From the NCBI GenBank assembly GCA_045604155.1, contig JAZUNN010000051.1, forward strand, positions 1 through 46,226: a stretch of DNA of 46,226 bases, given 5' to 3'. Positions within the stretch are counted from its first letter, which is position 1. Every line of letters starts with the position of its first letter. Below, in pieces: positions 1-8,770 of the stretch. Made by a program: the position numbers and the translations under genes. The notes beneath the pieces were generated by a model, which saw only the letters and a list, made by a program, of their open reading frames with translations, was not told the origin of the DNA and ran no database searches. The stretch is from JAISGQ01 sp045604155. GTDB lineage: Bacteria > Bacillota > Clostridia > Oscillospirales > Acutalibacteraceae.

Positions 1-124
1 GAATAAAACTGAGTATGTACAGCACTCTAAAGCCGTATCGACTGACTATTTGTTTCCTTGCCGCAAAGACCATTACCGTCACAAGTGACACGGATATTAT
101 GATTGAAAACAGCAAACCTGCCAT
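1..124 (-). CDS. BlaR1/MecR1-like M56 peptidase, N-terminal part only
   Basis: A minus-strand frame starts at ATG 124 behind a good ribosome site (GGAAAGG) and runs off the window. The visible 41 residues begin MAGLLFSIIISVSLVTVMVF, a membrane helix, then a basic stretch and a second hydrophobic start (VLYILSF). This is how BlaR1/MecR1 sensor peptidases of family M56 begin. It follows blaI by 20 bases in the same direction, the standard blaI-blaR arrangement. The catalytic HEXXH region lies outside the window, so the family is inferred from position and the N-terminal pattern. Such proteins sense cell-wall antibiotics and trigger loss of BlaI repression. Confidence 0.6.
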   Translation of the reverse strand, partial: MAGLLFSIIISVSLVTVMVFAARKQIVSRYGFRVLYILSFI

Positions 125-144
125 AATTATTTCCTTTCCGAATA

Positions 145-537
145 TTAGTTTTCTGTTTCGGAAACCTTTTCGTCAATAAATGCTTTCAAGTCTGCCATGT
201 CTTCCTGAGAAAGATTCTTTCCGCTGTAAAGAGCAGAAATAAGCTTTGATACCGAGCCGCCGAAAACACGGTCAATTATAGTCTTGCTCTCCTGACGAAG
301 GTAATCGTCCTGAGAAACAACAGCAGAGTACATCTTGTACTTTCCGACCTTCTCGGTTGTAACAAAGCCTTTTTCAGTAAGTCTGGCGAGGAGATTAAGG
401 ATAGTCGCAAGGCTCCATTCACGAATGCCGCGAAGTCCCTCCTGAATCTGCAGAGAGCTTACAGCATCATTACTTTCCCAGATGAAATTCATAATGTCCA
501 TTTCTGCATCGGGCAGTCTTTTTAATTCATTGCTCAT
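145..537 (-). CDS. blaI: BlaI/MecI/CopY-family transcriptional repressor
   Basis: 130-residue winged-helix repressor. The start MSNELKRLPDAEMDIM is chosen because GAGGTG sits 6 bases upstream; the longer frame adds 27 unlikely residues that read through the promoter and operator. The N-terminal half holds the DNA-binding domain, including REWSLATILNLLARLTEKGF with the family's 'T-[IV]-x-x-L-L-x-R-L-x-x-K-G' recognition region. The C-terminal half is the dimerisation part cleaved by BlaR1. It lies just upstream of a BlaR1-like gene, and its promoter carries two dyad operators, implying autorepression. The regulon beyond this operon is not visible; a beta-lactamase gene is not in the window. 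Confidence 0.92.
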   Translation of the reverse strand: MSNELKRLPDAEMDIMNFIWESNDAVSSLQIQEGLRGIREWSLATILNLLARLTEKGFVTTEKVGKYKMYSAVVSQDDYLRQESKTIIDRVFGGSVSKLISALYSGKNLSQEDMADLKAFIDEKVSETEN

Positions 538-561
538 AGTGTACACCTCGTAAAATATAAA

Positions 562-603
562 TTTAACAATTGTTAAACGCAAACTCATTGTACAACTGTT
601 AAA
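562..603. promoter_or_regulatory. Two BlaI-type operator dyads
   Basis: Bases 562-577 form a perfect 16-base palindrome (TTTAACAATTGTTAAA). Bases 588-603 hold a second copy of the same half-site arrangement (TTGTACAACTGTTAAA), 26 bases away. The second overlaps the -10 box and spacer of the blaI promoter; the first lies around the start point. This placement would let BlaI repress its own operon and perhaps influence the divergent LytTR regulator gene. Confidence 0.7.
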
Positions 604-615
604 TAAATTTGTCAA
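587..615 (-). promoter_or_regulatory. Promoter of blaI-blaR
   Basis: On the minus strand TTGACA (610-615) is followed after exactly 17 bases by TACAAT (587-592). The start point should fall near 580, inside the first BlaI dyad. It is a near-consensus sigma-A promoter. Confidence 0.75.
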
Positions 616-696
616 CACCTGATTTATGAAATTAACACATAATTATATCCCGTCTTGACAACAATGCTACAATGAAAGCAAGGACGGTTGATATGT

Positions 697-1404
697 ATGA
701 AAATTGCAATCTGTGAAGATGAGCAGTGGTTCGCACTGTCGCTCAAAGAAAAAATAGGATCCTTCTGTGTTAAAAAGAACACCAACGCCGATATTGTCCT
801 CTATTCTGACGGCGGCAGTTTTCTTGCCGCTTGCGAAAGTGGTGAGGTGTTTGATGCTGTGTTTATGGATATAAACCTCGGCAAAGGTGCAGACGGTGTT
901 GATACCGTCGCGAAAATGCGTGAATATGGCGACAGCGCACCGGTGATATTCGTTACCAGCCTTGAGAACCGTGCTATTGATGGCTACGATGTCAGTGCCT
1001 TCGGTTTTGTTGTCAAGAATAACTGCGACGAAAAACTGCCTATTGTTCTCGAAAAGCTGTGGAAGAAGCTGTATGTCAGAAAGACGTTCACGGTAACAAC
1101 CAGGGACGGTGCGATGATAATAAATAACGATGATATTCTCTATGCCGAATCGGATGGAAGATACACGCTCATACATACCATGACCGAGGCAATAACCGAC
1201 ACAAGAGCTATCGGGTCATTCTCTGCCCTGCTTGACAGCAATGACTTTATTGAAGTGTACAAATCCATCTTCGTCAACATCGCACGAATCAGGCGCATCA
1301 ATGCTGATACCATTATTCTTGAAAATGATGCCGTTGTACCTCTCAGCAGAAGAAACCGTAAGAATGTTATGTATGCAGTGATGAAAAAGGTGGATGGAAG
1401 ATGA
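697..1404 (+). CDS. LytTR-family response regulator
   Basis: 235-residue response regulator: a receiver domain (MKIAICEDEQ, acidic pocket; phospho-acceptor D in AVFMDINLG near residue 58) followed by a C-terminal LytTR DNA-binding domain (from about FTVTTRDGAMIINNDDILYAE to the end). ATG 697 is chosen from the conserved MKIAICEDE start. A TTG at 688 is an alternative with closer spacing to AAGGA. The last bases overlap the next gene's ATG (ATGA), so it is translationally coupled to the GHKL kinase, its evident partner. LytTR/GHKL pairs usually control peptide, bacteriocin or envelope functions; the lipoprotein and ABC genes downstream are the likely targets (inference). Confidence 0.9.
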   Translation: MKIAICEDEQWFALSLKEKIGSFCVKKNTNADIVLYSDGGSFLAACESGEVFDAVFMDINLGKGADGVDTVAKMREYGDSAPVIFVTSLENRAIDGYDVSAFGFVVKNNCDEKLPIVLEKLWKKLYVRKTFTVTTRDGAMIINNDDILYAESDGRYTLIHTMTEAITDTRAIGSFSALLDSNDFIEVYKSIFVNIARIRRINADTIILENDAVVPLSRRNRKNVMYAVMKKVDGR

Positions 1405-3287
1405 AACTCGGTAAAAACACAATTCTTGCCGCAATAATCACTATTGCTGTAATTATTCTCAACGGTGCAGTGTTTTACAGCGTATACTGCTCGGGCGATG
1501 TAATACAGAGCAAGGACGTTTACGGCAACGAATATCAGGCTAAACGCAGTGATATATTTTTCCAGCAGAAGCTTATTGAAAGCTTGCCTGCGAACAAGGC
1601 CGAAGCGTCAGAATATCTTAATAACAGGATTTCGATTATGGATAACTATCTTGCGGCGGCAAGGTATATGTCGGGCGATACATATATACTCAACAGTATC
1701 AACGGTACAACAGCCGATGAACGCCGCGAGGAAGCTCAACGCCTGTATGCAGAGTATACATCCAATATGCAATCGCCTGACCCTGCATCAGTTGTTGAGC
1801 AGATAAGCGGAGAACTTGCAAAATACAAAGCCGTGCTTTTAAGAGTCGATTATGTCCTTGGCTACAACAACTACATTGAAGAGGTTCTCGGCAATTCGGA
1901 AATGCTTACTGAAATAGGAATATACAAAGGAAACGGATTTCTTCAAAACAATATCATCAAAACACAGAAAGACTTTTACGGCCTGCACGGACTTGAGCTT
2001 TCAGTAGTCTCTGACGATGGCAGTATCGCTTTTATCAACTGCCGTTTTACCGATGTGTTTGCATTGTTTCTCACAGTGCTTACGCTGGTGTTCGTGTTTT
2101 TCTATGACCGAAGCGATTCAAGGAACGGACTTTATCACAGAAGTTCTCTTATAGTCCCCATATCTATGCTCTGCATTGGTATTGCCGCAATGTACATAAG
2201 CAATATCATCATTATGGCACGCAATGTGGGAATGGTGGATTCAAGTGTAAATATTCAGTCGATTTACGCCTTCCGAAGCTGCCCTTATATCATCAGCTTC
2301 GGTGCTCTTGTGGTGCTGTCGGTGATTATGAAGATAATCGGCTGTCTTATTGTCTTCGCTCTTGCCTGTGCAGTGGTGACAGCAAAAGGCAAAAAGCAAG
2401 TTATCCTAGGCTCAGTGGTAGGGCTGTTTGCCCTCGTCGAGCTTGCTACTGCCTTTTCCAATTCGGAAAGCGCGCCCATGACACTGCTCAGAGAAATAAA
2501 TATATGCTCTCTTTTCAGCTTTGAACGCTTCTATATCCGCTATCTTAACCTGAATATCGCTTCCCTTGCAGTGTCACGTCTGCCGATATTCATTGCTTTT
2601 GCTTGTGTTCTCGCCATTACTTCTTTTGCTCTTGCAAGGCGGAATATCCGTGAGAATGCACAGGCTCTTGTAAGCGAGGCCGAACGTGGATATTACGACG
2701 AAATCAACCGTCGCTATACCGAATCAAGAAAAATCCGCCACGACATAAGCAATCACCTGCTTGCTATCAGTGCTCTTATGGAGTCGGGCAATATAGCCGA
2801 AGCAAGACGGTATCTCAATGAAGTTTCTGAAATGAATGACCTTGCGGCTATGCCAGTAAAGACAGGTGCAAGTGTGCTCGATGCCCTGCTTTTCAAAAAG
2901 ACCGAGCAGGCAAGAGAAATGGACATTATCCTATCATTCGACATCAGCTGTCCTCTTGGTGATACGGCAATTTCAGACTACGACCTCTGCTCTGTTTTCG
3001 GCAATATCATAGACAATGCACTTGAGGCGGTTGCGCCGCTTGAGGATAACAGAAAGGTCACTGTTGCAATTGAAAAACAGCTCGATATGCTGTATATTCG
3101 CTGCTCAAATCCCTTTGAGGGCGAAATACGCACACGAGGCGAGCGTCTGCTTACCGGCAAAGCAGACACCTCTCTTCACGGTTTCGGTATTTCTCGAGTG
3201 CGTGATATTGCAAGAAAACATGGCGGTGAAGTAAAGATAACTGCTGAGAATGGCGAATTTATCATTGAAATACTCATGAATATGTAA
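1401..3287 (+). CDS. GHKL-family sensor histidine kinase
   Basis: 628-residue membrane kinase. A first membrane helix at about residues 8-28 and a block of about five to six helices (about 215-420) enclose an extracellular region of roughly 180 residues (about 30-210) that probably senses the signal. The cytoplasmic part has the phospho-acceptor region (RKIRHDISNHLLAI), the N box (NIIDNALEAV) and the G box (HGFGISRVRDIARKHGG) of HATPase_c_5/GHKL kinases. It overlaps the response-regulator stop by four bases. The extracellular sensor part is not a family I recognise. Confidence 0.9.
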   Translation: MKLGKNTILAAIITIAVIILNGAVFYSVYCSGDVIQSKDVYGNEYQAKRSDIFFQQKLIESLPANKAEASEYLNNRISIMDNYLAAARYMSGDTYILNSINGTTADERREEAQRLYAEYTSNMQSPDPASVVEQISGELAKYKAVLLRVDYVLGYNNYIEEVLGNSEMLTEIGIYKGNGFLQNNIIKTQKDFYGLHGLELSVVSDDGSIAFINCRFTDVFALFLTVLTLVFVFFYDRSDSRNGLYHRSSLIVPISMLCIGIAAMYISNIIIMARNVGMVDSSVNIQSIYAFRSCPYIISFGALVVLSVIMKIIGCLIVFALACAVVTAKGKKQVILGSVVGLFALVELATAFSNSESAPMTLLREINICSLFSFERFYIRYLNLNIASLAVSRLPIFIAFACVLAITSFALARRNIRENAQALVSEAERGYYDEINRRYTESRKIRHDISNHLLAISALMESGNIAEARRYLNEVSEMNDLAAMPVKTGASVLDALLFKKTEQAREMDIILSFDISCPLGDTAISDYDLCSVFGNIIDNALEAVAPLEDNRKVTVAIEKQLDMLYIRCSNPFEGEIRTRGERLLTGKADTSLHGFGISRVRDIARKHGGEVKITAENGEFIIEILMNM

Positions 3288-3316
3288 ATATTATAACCGC
3301 TTCTGCAGGAAAAACG

Positions 3317-3341
3317 ACCGCTTCTGCAAAAGCGGTTTACT
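3317..3341 (+). terminator. Hairpin terminator after the kinase gene
   Basis: ACCGCTT...AAGCGGT stem followed by a pyrimidine-rich run (TTTACTTTATTTT). It probably separates the two-component genes from the lipoprotein/ABC genes at least in part. The sequence CCGCTTCTGCA occurs twice just here, at about 3298 and 3318. Confidence 0.5.
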
Positions 3342-3385
3342 TTATTTTCTCAGTTGATACAATGAAGTCAAAGGAGGCGTGAAGC

Positions 3386-4690
3386 ATGAAAAGAATACTC
3401 TCTGTTCTGCTTGTATCGATAATTTTGGTAATGTGCCTGAGTGGGTGCAAGCAAGAAATCAAGCCCGATTTTCTGCCGAGCAATTACGGCTACGGCTGGA
3501 CAGGGCTTAATGAGGTTATGGCAGGTGATGGTGGATACTACTACACTAAGTCAAACGCTATAATGTATGCCGACCTTGCCACGGGCAAGAATATCTACCT
3601 TTGCAGCAAGCCTGAATGCGACCACGCAAACGGCTATTGCATCAGTAATTCATACAATGTAGCGACTTTTGATGCAGCTATGTACGACGGATATATCTAT
3701 GTTACCGCAATGAATCTTGATTATGAAGAAAAGAACATAGAGTATATTCTGCAGCGGGTTGATCTGCGTGGTACAGAGCGTTCAACCGTGGCAAAGTACT
3801 ACACAGTTCATTCGGAGAATATGCGATGGACGCAGATAAGTGAAATGATACTGCACCGAGGCAAGGCAATAATAAACTACGGCATTTCCCCTTATGATTT
3901 CAAAGACGGTATGGAAACATATCTTTTCATTGTTGACCTCGACAGGAAAACGTCCGAAAAGATAATACCTGTAAACAATACAGGCAAGCCTGATATCAGC
4001 GGTGCAGTCAATCTGTGCGCTGATGGCGATTACGTCTATTACACTGTCACCTATGACTTTGCCGATTACGAAAGCGGCAACGGTACTCTTGTTCGTGCGC
4101 AGCATGTAACAAAGCTGTACCGCCTGAGCCTGAAAACCGAAAAGACAGAAGAACTCCCTCTGCCTGATAGATTCACCGACTACACCGTCAGTGACGGAAA
4201 GGTATACTACACTATTATTAAAGATGGTGAGATTTCGGTTCATTGCTATAATACCGAACTCGGCACCACTGTCCAAATTTCGGATACTGTAATTACAATC
4301 ACTGCAAGCAAGTATACGCCCCACATAATGACCGACAAAGAATATCTATATATTGCACCCGACGGAAGAAGCGGAAAACTTGACAGCTTTGAGGATACAC
4401 AGAGAGATTTTTATATCTTTTCCCTTGAGGGTGAGCAGCTTGCAAAATTCGGTTTACCGGAGGGAACATTCTCTGAGGAATACGAGCTTTATGAAAACAC
4501 CTATCTTATGAATGTGCTCGGCGGCAAGGTCTATATTCAGGGTGTAAATGATATGTTCTGCTGCTCGGTTGAGGATATTATAAACGGCAGTCCAAATTGG
4601 CAGCGGCTGTTTTCATTCGGCAAAATGACTATTGCCGAGATTGAAGGTTTGACCGCAAGCAATTCAGACATCGTGAGCGAGGAGGAATAA
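3386..4690 (+). CDS. Lipoprotein with propeller-like repeats and CX4CXH motif (paralog A)
   Basis: 434-residue predicted lipoprotein. The signal peptide ends in the lipobox LSGC (Cys about residue 21), so it is anchored outside the membrane. The body has repeated YYY/YIY/VYY strand patterns typical of beta-propeller-like sheets (for example GDGGYYYTKSNAIMYAD and GDYVYYTV). Near residues 73-85 lies CSKPECDHANGYC, a C-x4-C-x-H-x4-C cluster that could bind a metal or form disulfides. It is a clear paralog of the next gene. An excellent ribosome site (AAAGGAGG) precedes it. Function unknown; location before an ABC transporter suggests a substrate-binding or sensing accessory. Confidence 0.75.
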   Translation: MKRILSVLLVSIILVMCLSGCKQEIKPDFLPSNYGYGWTGLNEVMAGDGGYYYTKSNAIMYADLATGKNIYLCSKPECDHANGYCISNSYNVATFDAAMYDGYIYVTAMNLDYEEKNIEYILQRVDLRGTERSTVAKYYTVHSENMRWTQISEMILHRGKAIINYGISPYDFKDGMETYLFIVDLDRKTSEKIIPVNNTGKPDISGAVNLCADGDYVYYTVTYDFADYESGNGTLVRAQHVTKLYRLSLKTEKTEELPLPDRFTDYTVSDGKVYYTIIKDGEISVHCYNTELGTTVQISDTVITITASKYTPHIMTDKEYLYIAPDGRSGKLDSFEDTQRDFYIFSLEGEQLAKFGLPEGTFSEEYELYENTYLMNVLGGKVYIQGVNDMFCCSVEDIINGSPNWQRLFSFGKMTIAEIEGLTASNSDIVSEEE

Positions 4691-4693
4691 CCA

Positions 4694-5863
4694 ATGAAAA
4701 GAATAATTACAATTTTACTGGCTTTTGCAATGCTGTTTACCATTTCCGCCTGCAGCAAGGGCGGAAAAGCTGAATACGTCCAGAGCAACAGTGGTGCGAA
4801 TATCGGCTCGCCTATAATGAAGGGTGATGGCGGATATTATTACAATGCATCGTCACTTAACAAACTTGCTCTGCGTTACTTTGACATTGAAACAGGCAAG
4901 ACGATTTTCCTTTGCAGCAAACCCGAATGCGCTCATGACGGCACCATATACTGCACCGCCACAAGTGAGAAATACCGTGCCTTAGGTACAGCCTATTATG
5001 AAAACGAGCTGTACATTGCGGCTCTCGAAGCTACCGACAGTGAAATAATGTATAAGCTCCTTCGTGCATCAAAAAACGGAACAGAGCTTACGGAAATATC
5101 AACCTTTGCGAAAATGTCCACAGATAACCCTTTTGTTGGTATGAGCTCATTTACCGACCTGGTAATTCATAAGGGCAAGGCTTACTCTCCTTATGAATTT
5201 TCCGGAAATGAATCAGTATCACTCAATGGTATTGCGGAGATAGATATAGCAAGCGGCAGAAGCCGAAGCATAATCGAAGGCACTGAACACGGACAGTTTT
5301 TTAATATGACCGCCGCAGGTGATACGGTGTATTTTATGTCCCTTTCTTCAAATTTCAATTTTAACATTTTCGCCTATGACATCAGTAAGAAGCATACCGA
5401 GAATATAGTCACCATTGAGGACGGCTGGCTGTACAGCGGAACGGTAGTGGGTGATAAATTCTGGTACACTCTGCAAGGTGAAGATTATATTCACCGCATT
5501 ATGATATACGACCCTCAGACAAAGGAATCAACAGAATTTGTTTTTGATGCAGACATTCAGCCTAAGGGAATAACCACCGACGGCAAATATCTGTACATTA
5601 CAGACGAGAAGATAAACCATGTGTCAGATGAAAATGTCAGAGTGGCTGTATGCACGCTTGAGGGTAAGAAGATTGCTGAATTTGAGATACCTATAAGCGA
5701 CTCTGCACAGGGTGTTGGCGAAGAATATGCCCTCAATATTCTCGATGATACGGTTTATATCCAGTATTACGAAAAGGTTGTCTGCTGTCCGCTTGAAGAT
5801 ATTCTTGACGGAAATACGGCATGGGAAGAAGTGTTCCGATTTGAAGGGAGAAAGATTTACTGA
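4694..5863 (+). CDS. Lipoprotein with propeller-like repeats and CX4CXH motif (paralog B)
   Basis: 389-residue lipoprotein, lipobox ISAC at about residue 20. It shares with its upstream neighbour the GDGGYYY motif and the cysteine cluster, here CSKPECAHDGTIYC (C-x4-C-x-H-x5-C), and then the same strand-rich repeats. Both copies also end with a similar block (V.C.CPLEDI..G...WE..F). The gene follows paralog A by 3 bases with its own GAGGAGG site, and its stop TGA overlaps the ATG of the ABC ATPase, so lipoprotein and transporter are coupled. I do not recognise a characterised family. Confidence 0.75.
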   Translation: MKRIITILLAFAMLFTISACSKGGKAEYVQSNSGANIGSPIMKGDGGYYYNASSLNKLALRYFDIETGKTIFLCSKPECAHDGTIYCTATSEKYRALGTAYYENELYIAALEATDSEIMYKLLRASKNGTELTEISTFAKMSTDNPFVGMSSFTDLVIHKGKAYSPYEFSGNESVSLNGIAEIDIASGRSRSIIEGTEHGQFFNMTAAGDTVYFMSLSSNFNFNIFAYDISKKHTENIVTIEDGWLYSGTVVGDKFWYTLQGEDYIHRIMIYDPQTKESTEFVFDADIQPKGITTDGKYLYITDEKINHVSDENVRVAVCTLEGKKIAEFEIPISDSAQGVGEEYALNILDDTVYIQYYEKVVCCPLEDILDGNTAWEEVFRFEGRKIY

Positions 5864-6729
5864 TGCTTGAAATAAAGAATCTCACAAAGAAATACGGCGA
5901 GCTTGCGGCTCTTTCTGATTTCAAATTTACATTCGACAAAGGTGTTTACGGACTTCTCGGTGCCAACGGTGCAGGCAAGTCCACTCTACTCAACCTCATT
6001 ACCGACAACATCAAACGCACCGAGGGCGAAATAATCTACAACGGCACGGATATTCTGTCTCTCGGAGCATCTTTCCGCAGTAAGGTCGGCTACACTCCGC
6101 AGCTTCAGGGAATGTACGAGGATTTCACAGCCCGTCAGTTTCTTCGCTACATCGGCTCACTCAAGGGCATGAAAGCAAAGGACTGCAAAGCACAGGTAGA
6201 GCAGTTTCTTGAGATAGTCGGCTTGCTTCACGCCGCCCATAAAAAGCTGGGCAGCTATTCCGGCGGTATGCGTCAGAGAGTGCTGCTGGCGGCGGCAATG
6301 CTTGATAACCCCGAAATACTTATCCTTGATGAACCTACCGCAGGACTTGACCCCGAGGAACGCATAAGACTGCGCAATTACATATCCGAAATCTCTCGTG
6401 AGCGTACCGTTCTGCTGGCAACACACGTTGTAAGCGACATTGAATCAATCGCAGGAAGCGTTATTGTGCTGAGTCGTGGAAAGATTCTTGTTTCAGGTTC
6501 GCCGTCAGAACTTGTCAGCGGCATAAAGGGCAAGACAAGCATATTTATTGGCAGTTACGAGGACGTTGCGGCACATAAAGAAAAATACCCGAAGGGTCAG
6601 GTTTCCCTTTGCGGCGATAACTACCGCCTGCGAATAGTCGAGGACGAAATTCCCGAAGGCTTCACGCAGACCGACGACAACGCTGACCTTGAGGACGTTT
6701 ATCTGTACTATGCGGAGGGGCGCTTATGA
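5863..6729 (+). CDS. ABC transporter ATP-binding protein
   Basis: 288-residue ATPase of the ABC-2/CcmA (NatA-like) type. Walker A GANGAGKST at about 33-41, Q-loop at Q80, signature YSGGMRQR at about 132-139, Walker B ILILDEPTAGLDP at about 152-164 and the H-loop ATHVVSD at about 206 are all intact. It overlaps both neighbours (TGATG upstream, ATGA downstream), so it is made with the lipoproteins and the membrane subunit. It probably energises export or an envelope function rather than import, as is usual for this ATPase class. Confidence 0.92.
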   Translation: MLEIKNLTKKYGELAALSDFKFTFDKGVYGLLGANGAGKSTLLNLITDNIKRTEGEIIYNGTDILSLGASFRSKVGYTPQLQGMYEDFTARQFLRYIGSLKGMKAKDCKAQVEQFLEIVGLLHAAHKKLGSYSGGMRQRVLLAAAMLDNPEILILDEPTAGLDPEERIRLRNYISEISRERTVLLATHVVSDIESIAGSVIVLSRGKILVSGSPSELVSGIKGKTSIFIGSYEDVAAHKEKYPKGQVSLCGDNYRLRIVEDEIPEGFTQTDDNADLEDVYLYYAEGRL

Positions 6730-8720
6730 ATGAAGTAAGGCGAGTTCTTCTCTCACGAAAAACTCTTGTTTTCTTTGCTCTTGCCCTGCTTCTCAACTGC
6801 GTTTTCTTTGCCTATGAGTGCAGTGAAGAAAAGGCAATAACCTTGCAGGGTGAAGAGCTGACAGCATACCTTGACAGTTATCCTGCCTTTTTGCAAAATG
6901 TCAGCAATAATGCCTCAGACCTCGATGCGATTTCCATATTACAGGGACAAAATAGCTTTTCTATGGCAAACATAGAAAAGACAGCACAGGACTATGCCGC
7001 ACTGTCAGGGGAGGTTTCCTTTGGCGAAAACCGAGGAGTTGTTGTTTTCTCAAACTACATCACATCGGATTTTATTCTGATTGTTGCGGTTATTTATGCT
7101 GTTACATTGTTTACCGAAGAAAAAAGAAAAGGTCTGCATTATCTTATTCACAGCACAAAAAACGGACGGATTCAGCTTGCACTCCGGCGTGTGCTGATAG
7201 TTTCTGCAGTGAGTATTATTGCGAGCCTTGCATTGACAATCACATCCGTCGCAACTGCTTCGGTTGTTTACGGAGATATGGGCTTGCTTCGTTCAATACA
7301 ATCTGTTCCCGAATTTATGAAGTGCTCTCTTCCGATAAGTATATTGGATTACTTCATTTTTTCTGCATTGCTCAAAGCCCTTGCAGCCGCAATAATCGGT
7401 CTGGTTTTCTGGCTTCTGTCTGCACTTTTTGAATCTGTTGCCGCTGCTGTAGGTTCTGTTTTGTTATTCGGTGCTCAGTATCTGCTGTACGCTCTGATAA
7501 TCCCGACAGATGCCCTCAATCTCCTTAAATACTGCAACATATTCGCACTGCTTAATAATGATGTGCTCTATAAGAATTACTGTAATCTGAATGTGTTCGG
7601 CAAGCCTGTAGGTTTCGCTTCATCGGCGATATTTTTCGGAGCTGCAGCATTCACACTGATTGCGGCTGTCTGTGTGCTGTCCGCGTCGGGCAAGGTGATG
7701 CTGACAAGAACAAACAGCAGCATAATCACAAAACTCAGTAAAGCTGTAAGCCGCAGAACACCACAGTTACCGCTGTTTCTGTGGGAAACAAAGAAAGCAC
7801 TTATCGACCGAAAAGGCTTGATTATCATTGCCGCAGTTATCTATCTTGCAGTGTCCTCTACTATGCAGTACACCTACACGGGAGACATTGATATTGAGTT
7901 TGGAAAGCTTTATGAAAATTACAGCGGACCTGTTACGCAGGAGATGGTGGACGGTATCAACGCAGAATACGACGAGATGAACCAAGAATGGTATCGCCTG
8001 CACGCTGAGTTTCAGGAGATGGAGAAAAACGGCGCATCTGAAAATGACCTGAATCGTATGGCATATAAATTACAGATGCTGGCGTATGATATTTCAATGC
8101 TCGGTCACTTTGTGGAAAAAGCGGAAGACTGCTGGGCATACACCTGCGAAACCGGCATCAGCGTTGAGATAATCAACCAGAATGTATATAATCTTCTGCT
8201 CTCCGGCGACAGGCAGACCACAAGCAAGAACAGCCTTTATATTTTGCTTGCACTTATTGCCACTTTCGGCGGCATTATGTCCTTTGAAAAGCAGAGCAAT
8301 ATGACAAATACGCTCAAAAGTTCAAAGCGTGGACGATTCTGTCTGACGGCAAACAAGGTGGTTCTTGTGCTCTGCGTATGCATTATTCTGTCTCTGAGTG
8401 TCAATATGGCTCAGCTCTGGCAGATATCAAGCGGTATGGAATTTAACAATATTGACGCACCTTGTCAGAGTGTTGGGATGCTCAGAGGTATTCACATTGA
8501 GATGTCACTGAAAGAATATCTTGTACTGCTCTATATCGTGCGAGTGCTCTGCACATGTGCGGTCGGACTTATAATAATGCTGATAAGCAGCCTGTTCGAC
8601 AACTCCATAATGGCTATCGGTGCTTCGGCTGTATGTCTGCTGGTGCCGTCAGTGCTTAACAGCGCAGGACTTAAGTTTATACCAAGCTTCACGGAGTTTA
8701 TCGGGATAGTGATAAAGTAA
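6726..8720 (+). CDS. ABC-2-like transporter membrane subunit
   Basis: 664-residue polytopic protein translationally coupled to the ATPase. There are two halves. Each begins with a helix followed by an extracellular loop (about 30-105 and about 385-500) and then about five membrane helices, which suggests an internal duplication of an ABC-2 permease. Segments such as TLFTEEKRKGLHYLIHSTKNGR and GGIMSFEKQSNMTNTLKSSKRGR are the equivalent cytoplasmic turns in the two halves, where ABC-2 permeases often show E-x2-x-G-[LT]. The substrate is unknown. Confidence 0.75.
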   Translation: MNEVRRVLLSRKTLVFFALALLLNCVFFAYECSEEKAITLQGEELTAYLDSYPAFLQNVSNNASDLDAISILQGQNSFSMANIEKTAQDYAALSGEVSFGENRGVVVFSNYITSDFILIVAVIYAVTLFTEEKRKGLHYLIHSTKNGRIQLALRRVLIVSAVSIIASLALTITSVATASVVYGDMGLLRSIQSVPEFMKCSLPISILDYFIFSALLKALAAAIIGLVFWLLSALFESVAAAVGSVLLFGAQYLLYALIIPTDALNLLKYCNIFALLNNDVLYKNYCNLNVFGKPVGFASSAIFFGAAAFTLIAAVCVLSASGKVMLTRTNSSIITKLSKAVSRRTPQLPLFLWETKKALIDRKGLIIIAAVIYLAVSSTMQYTYTGDIDIEFGKLYENYSGPVTQEMVDGINAEYDEMNQEWYRLHAEFQEMEKNGASENDLNRMAYKLQMLAYDISMLGHFVEKAEDCWAYTCETGISVEIINQNVYNLLLSGDRQTTSKNSLYILLALIATFGGIMSFEKQSNMTNTLKSSKRGRFCLTANKVVLVLCVCIILSLSVNMAQLWQISSGMEFNNIDAPCQSVGMLRGIHIEMSLKEYLVLLYIVRVLCTCAVGLIIMLISSLFDNSIMAIGASAVCLLVPSVLNSAGLKFIPSFTEFIGIVIK

Positions 8721-8734
8721 ACGAATCAAAATAG

Positions 8735-8766
8735 ACGGCAGGGATTGCTCCCTGCCGTTCATTTTT
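8735..8766 (+). terminator. Rho-independent terminator of the lipoprotein/ABC operon
   Basis: Perfect 10-bp stem ACGGCAGGGA/TCCCTGCCGT (8735-8744 and 8749-8758) with a TTGC loop, followed by TCATTTTTCT. Confidence 0.85.
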
Positions 8767-8770
8767 CTAT

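Noticed and set aside
668..673. TTGACA at 655-660 with TACAAT at 668-673 as a promoter for the LytTR gene
   Set aside because: The spacing is only 7 bases; no usable -35 box lies 16-18 bases upstream of TACAAT.
3782..4324. A 180-codon minus-strand frame inside lipoprotein A
   Set aside because: Antisense shadow of a clear lipoprotein gene; no start signal or motif.
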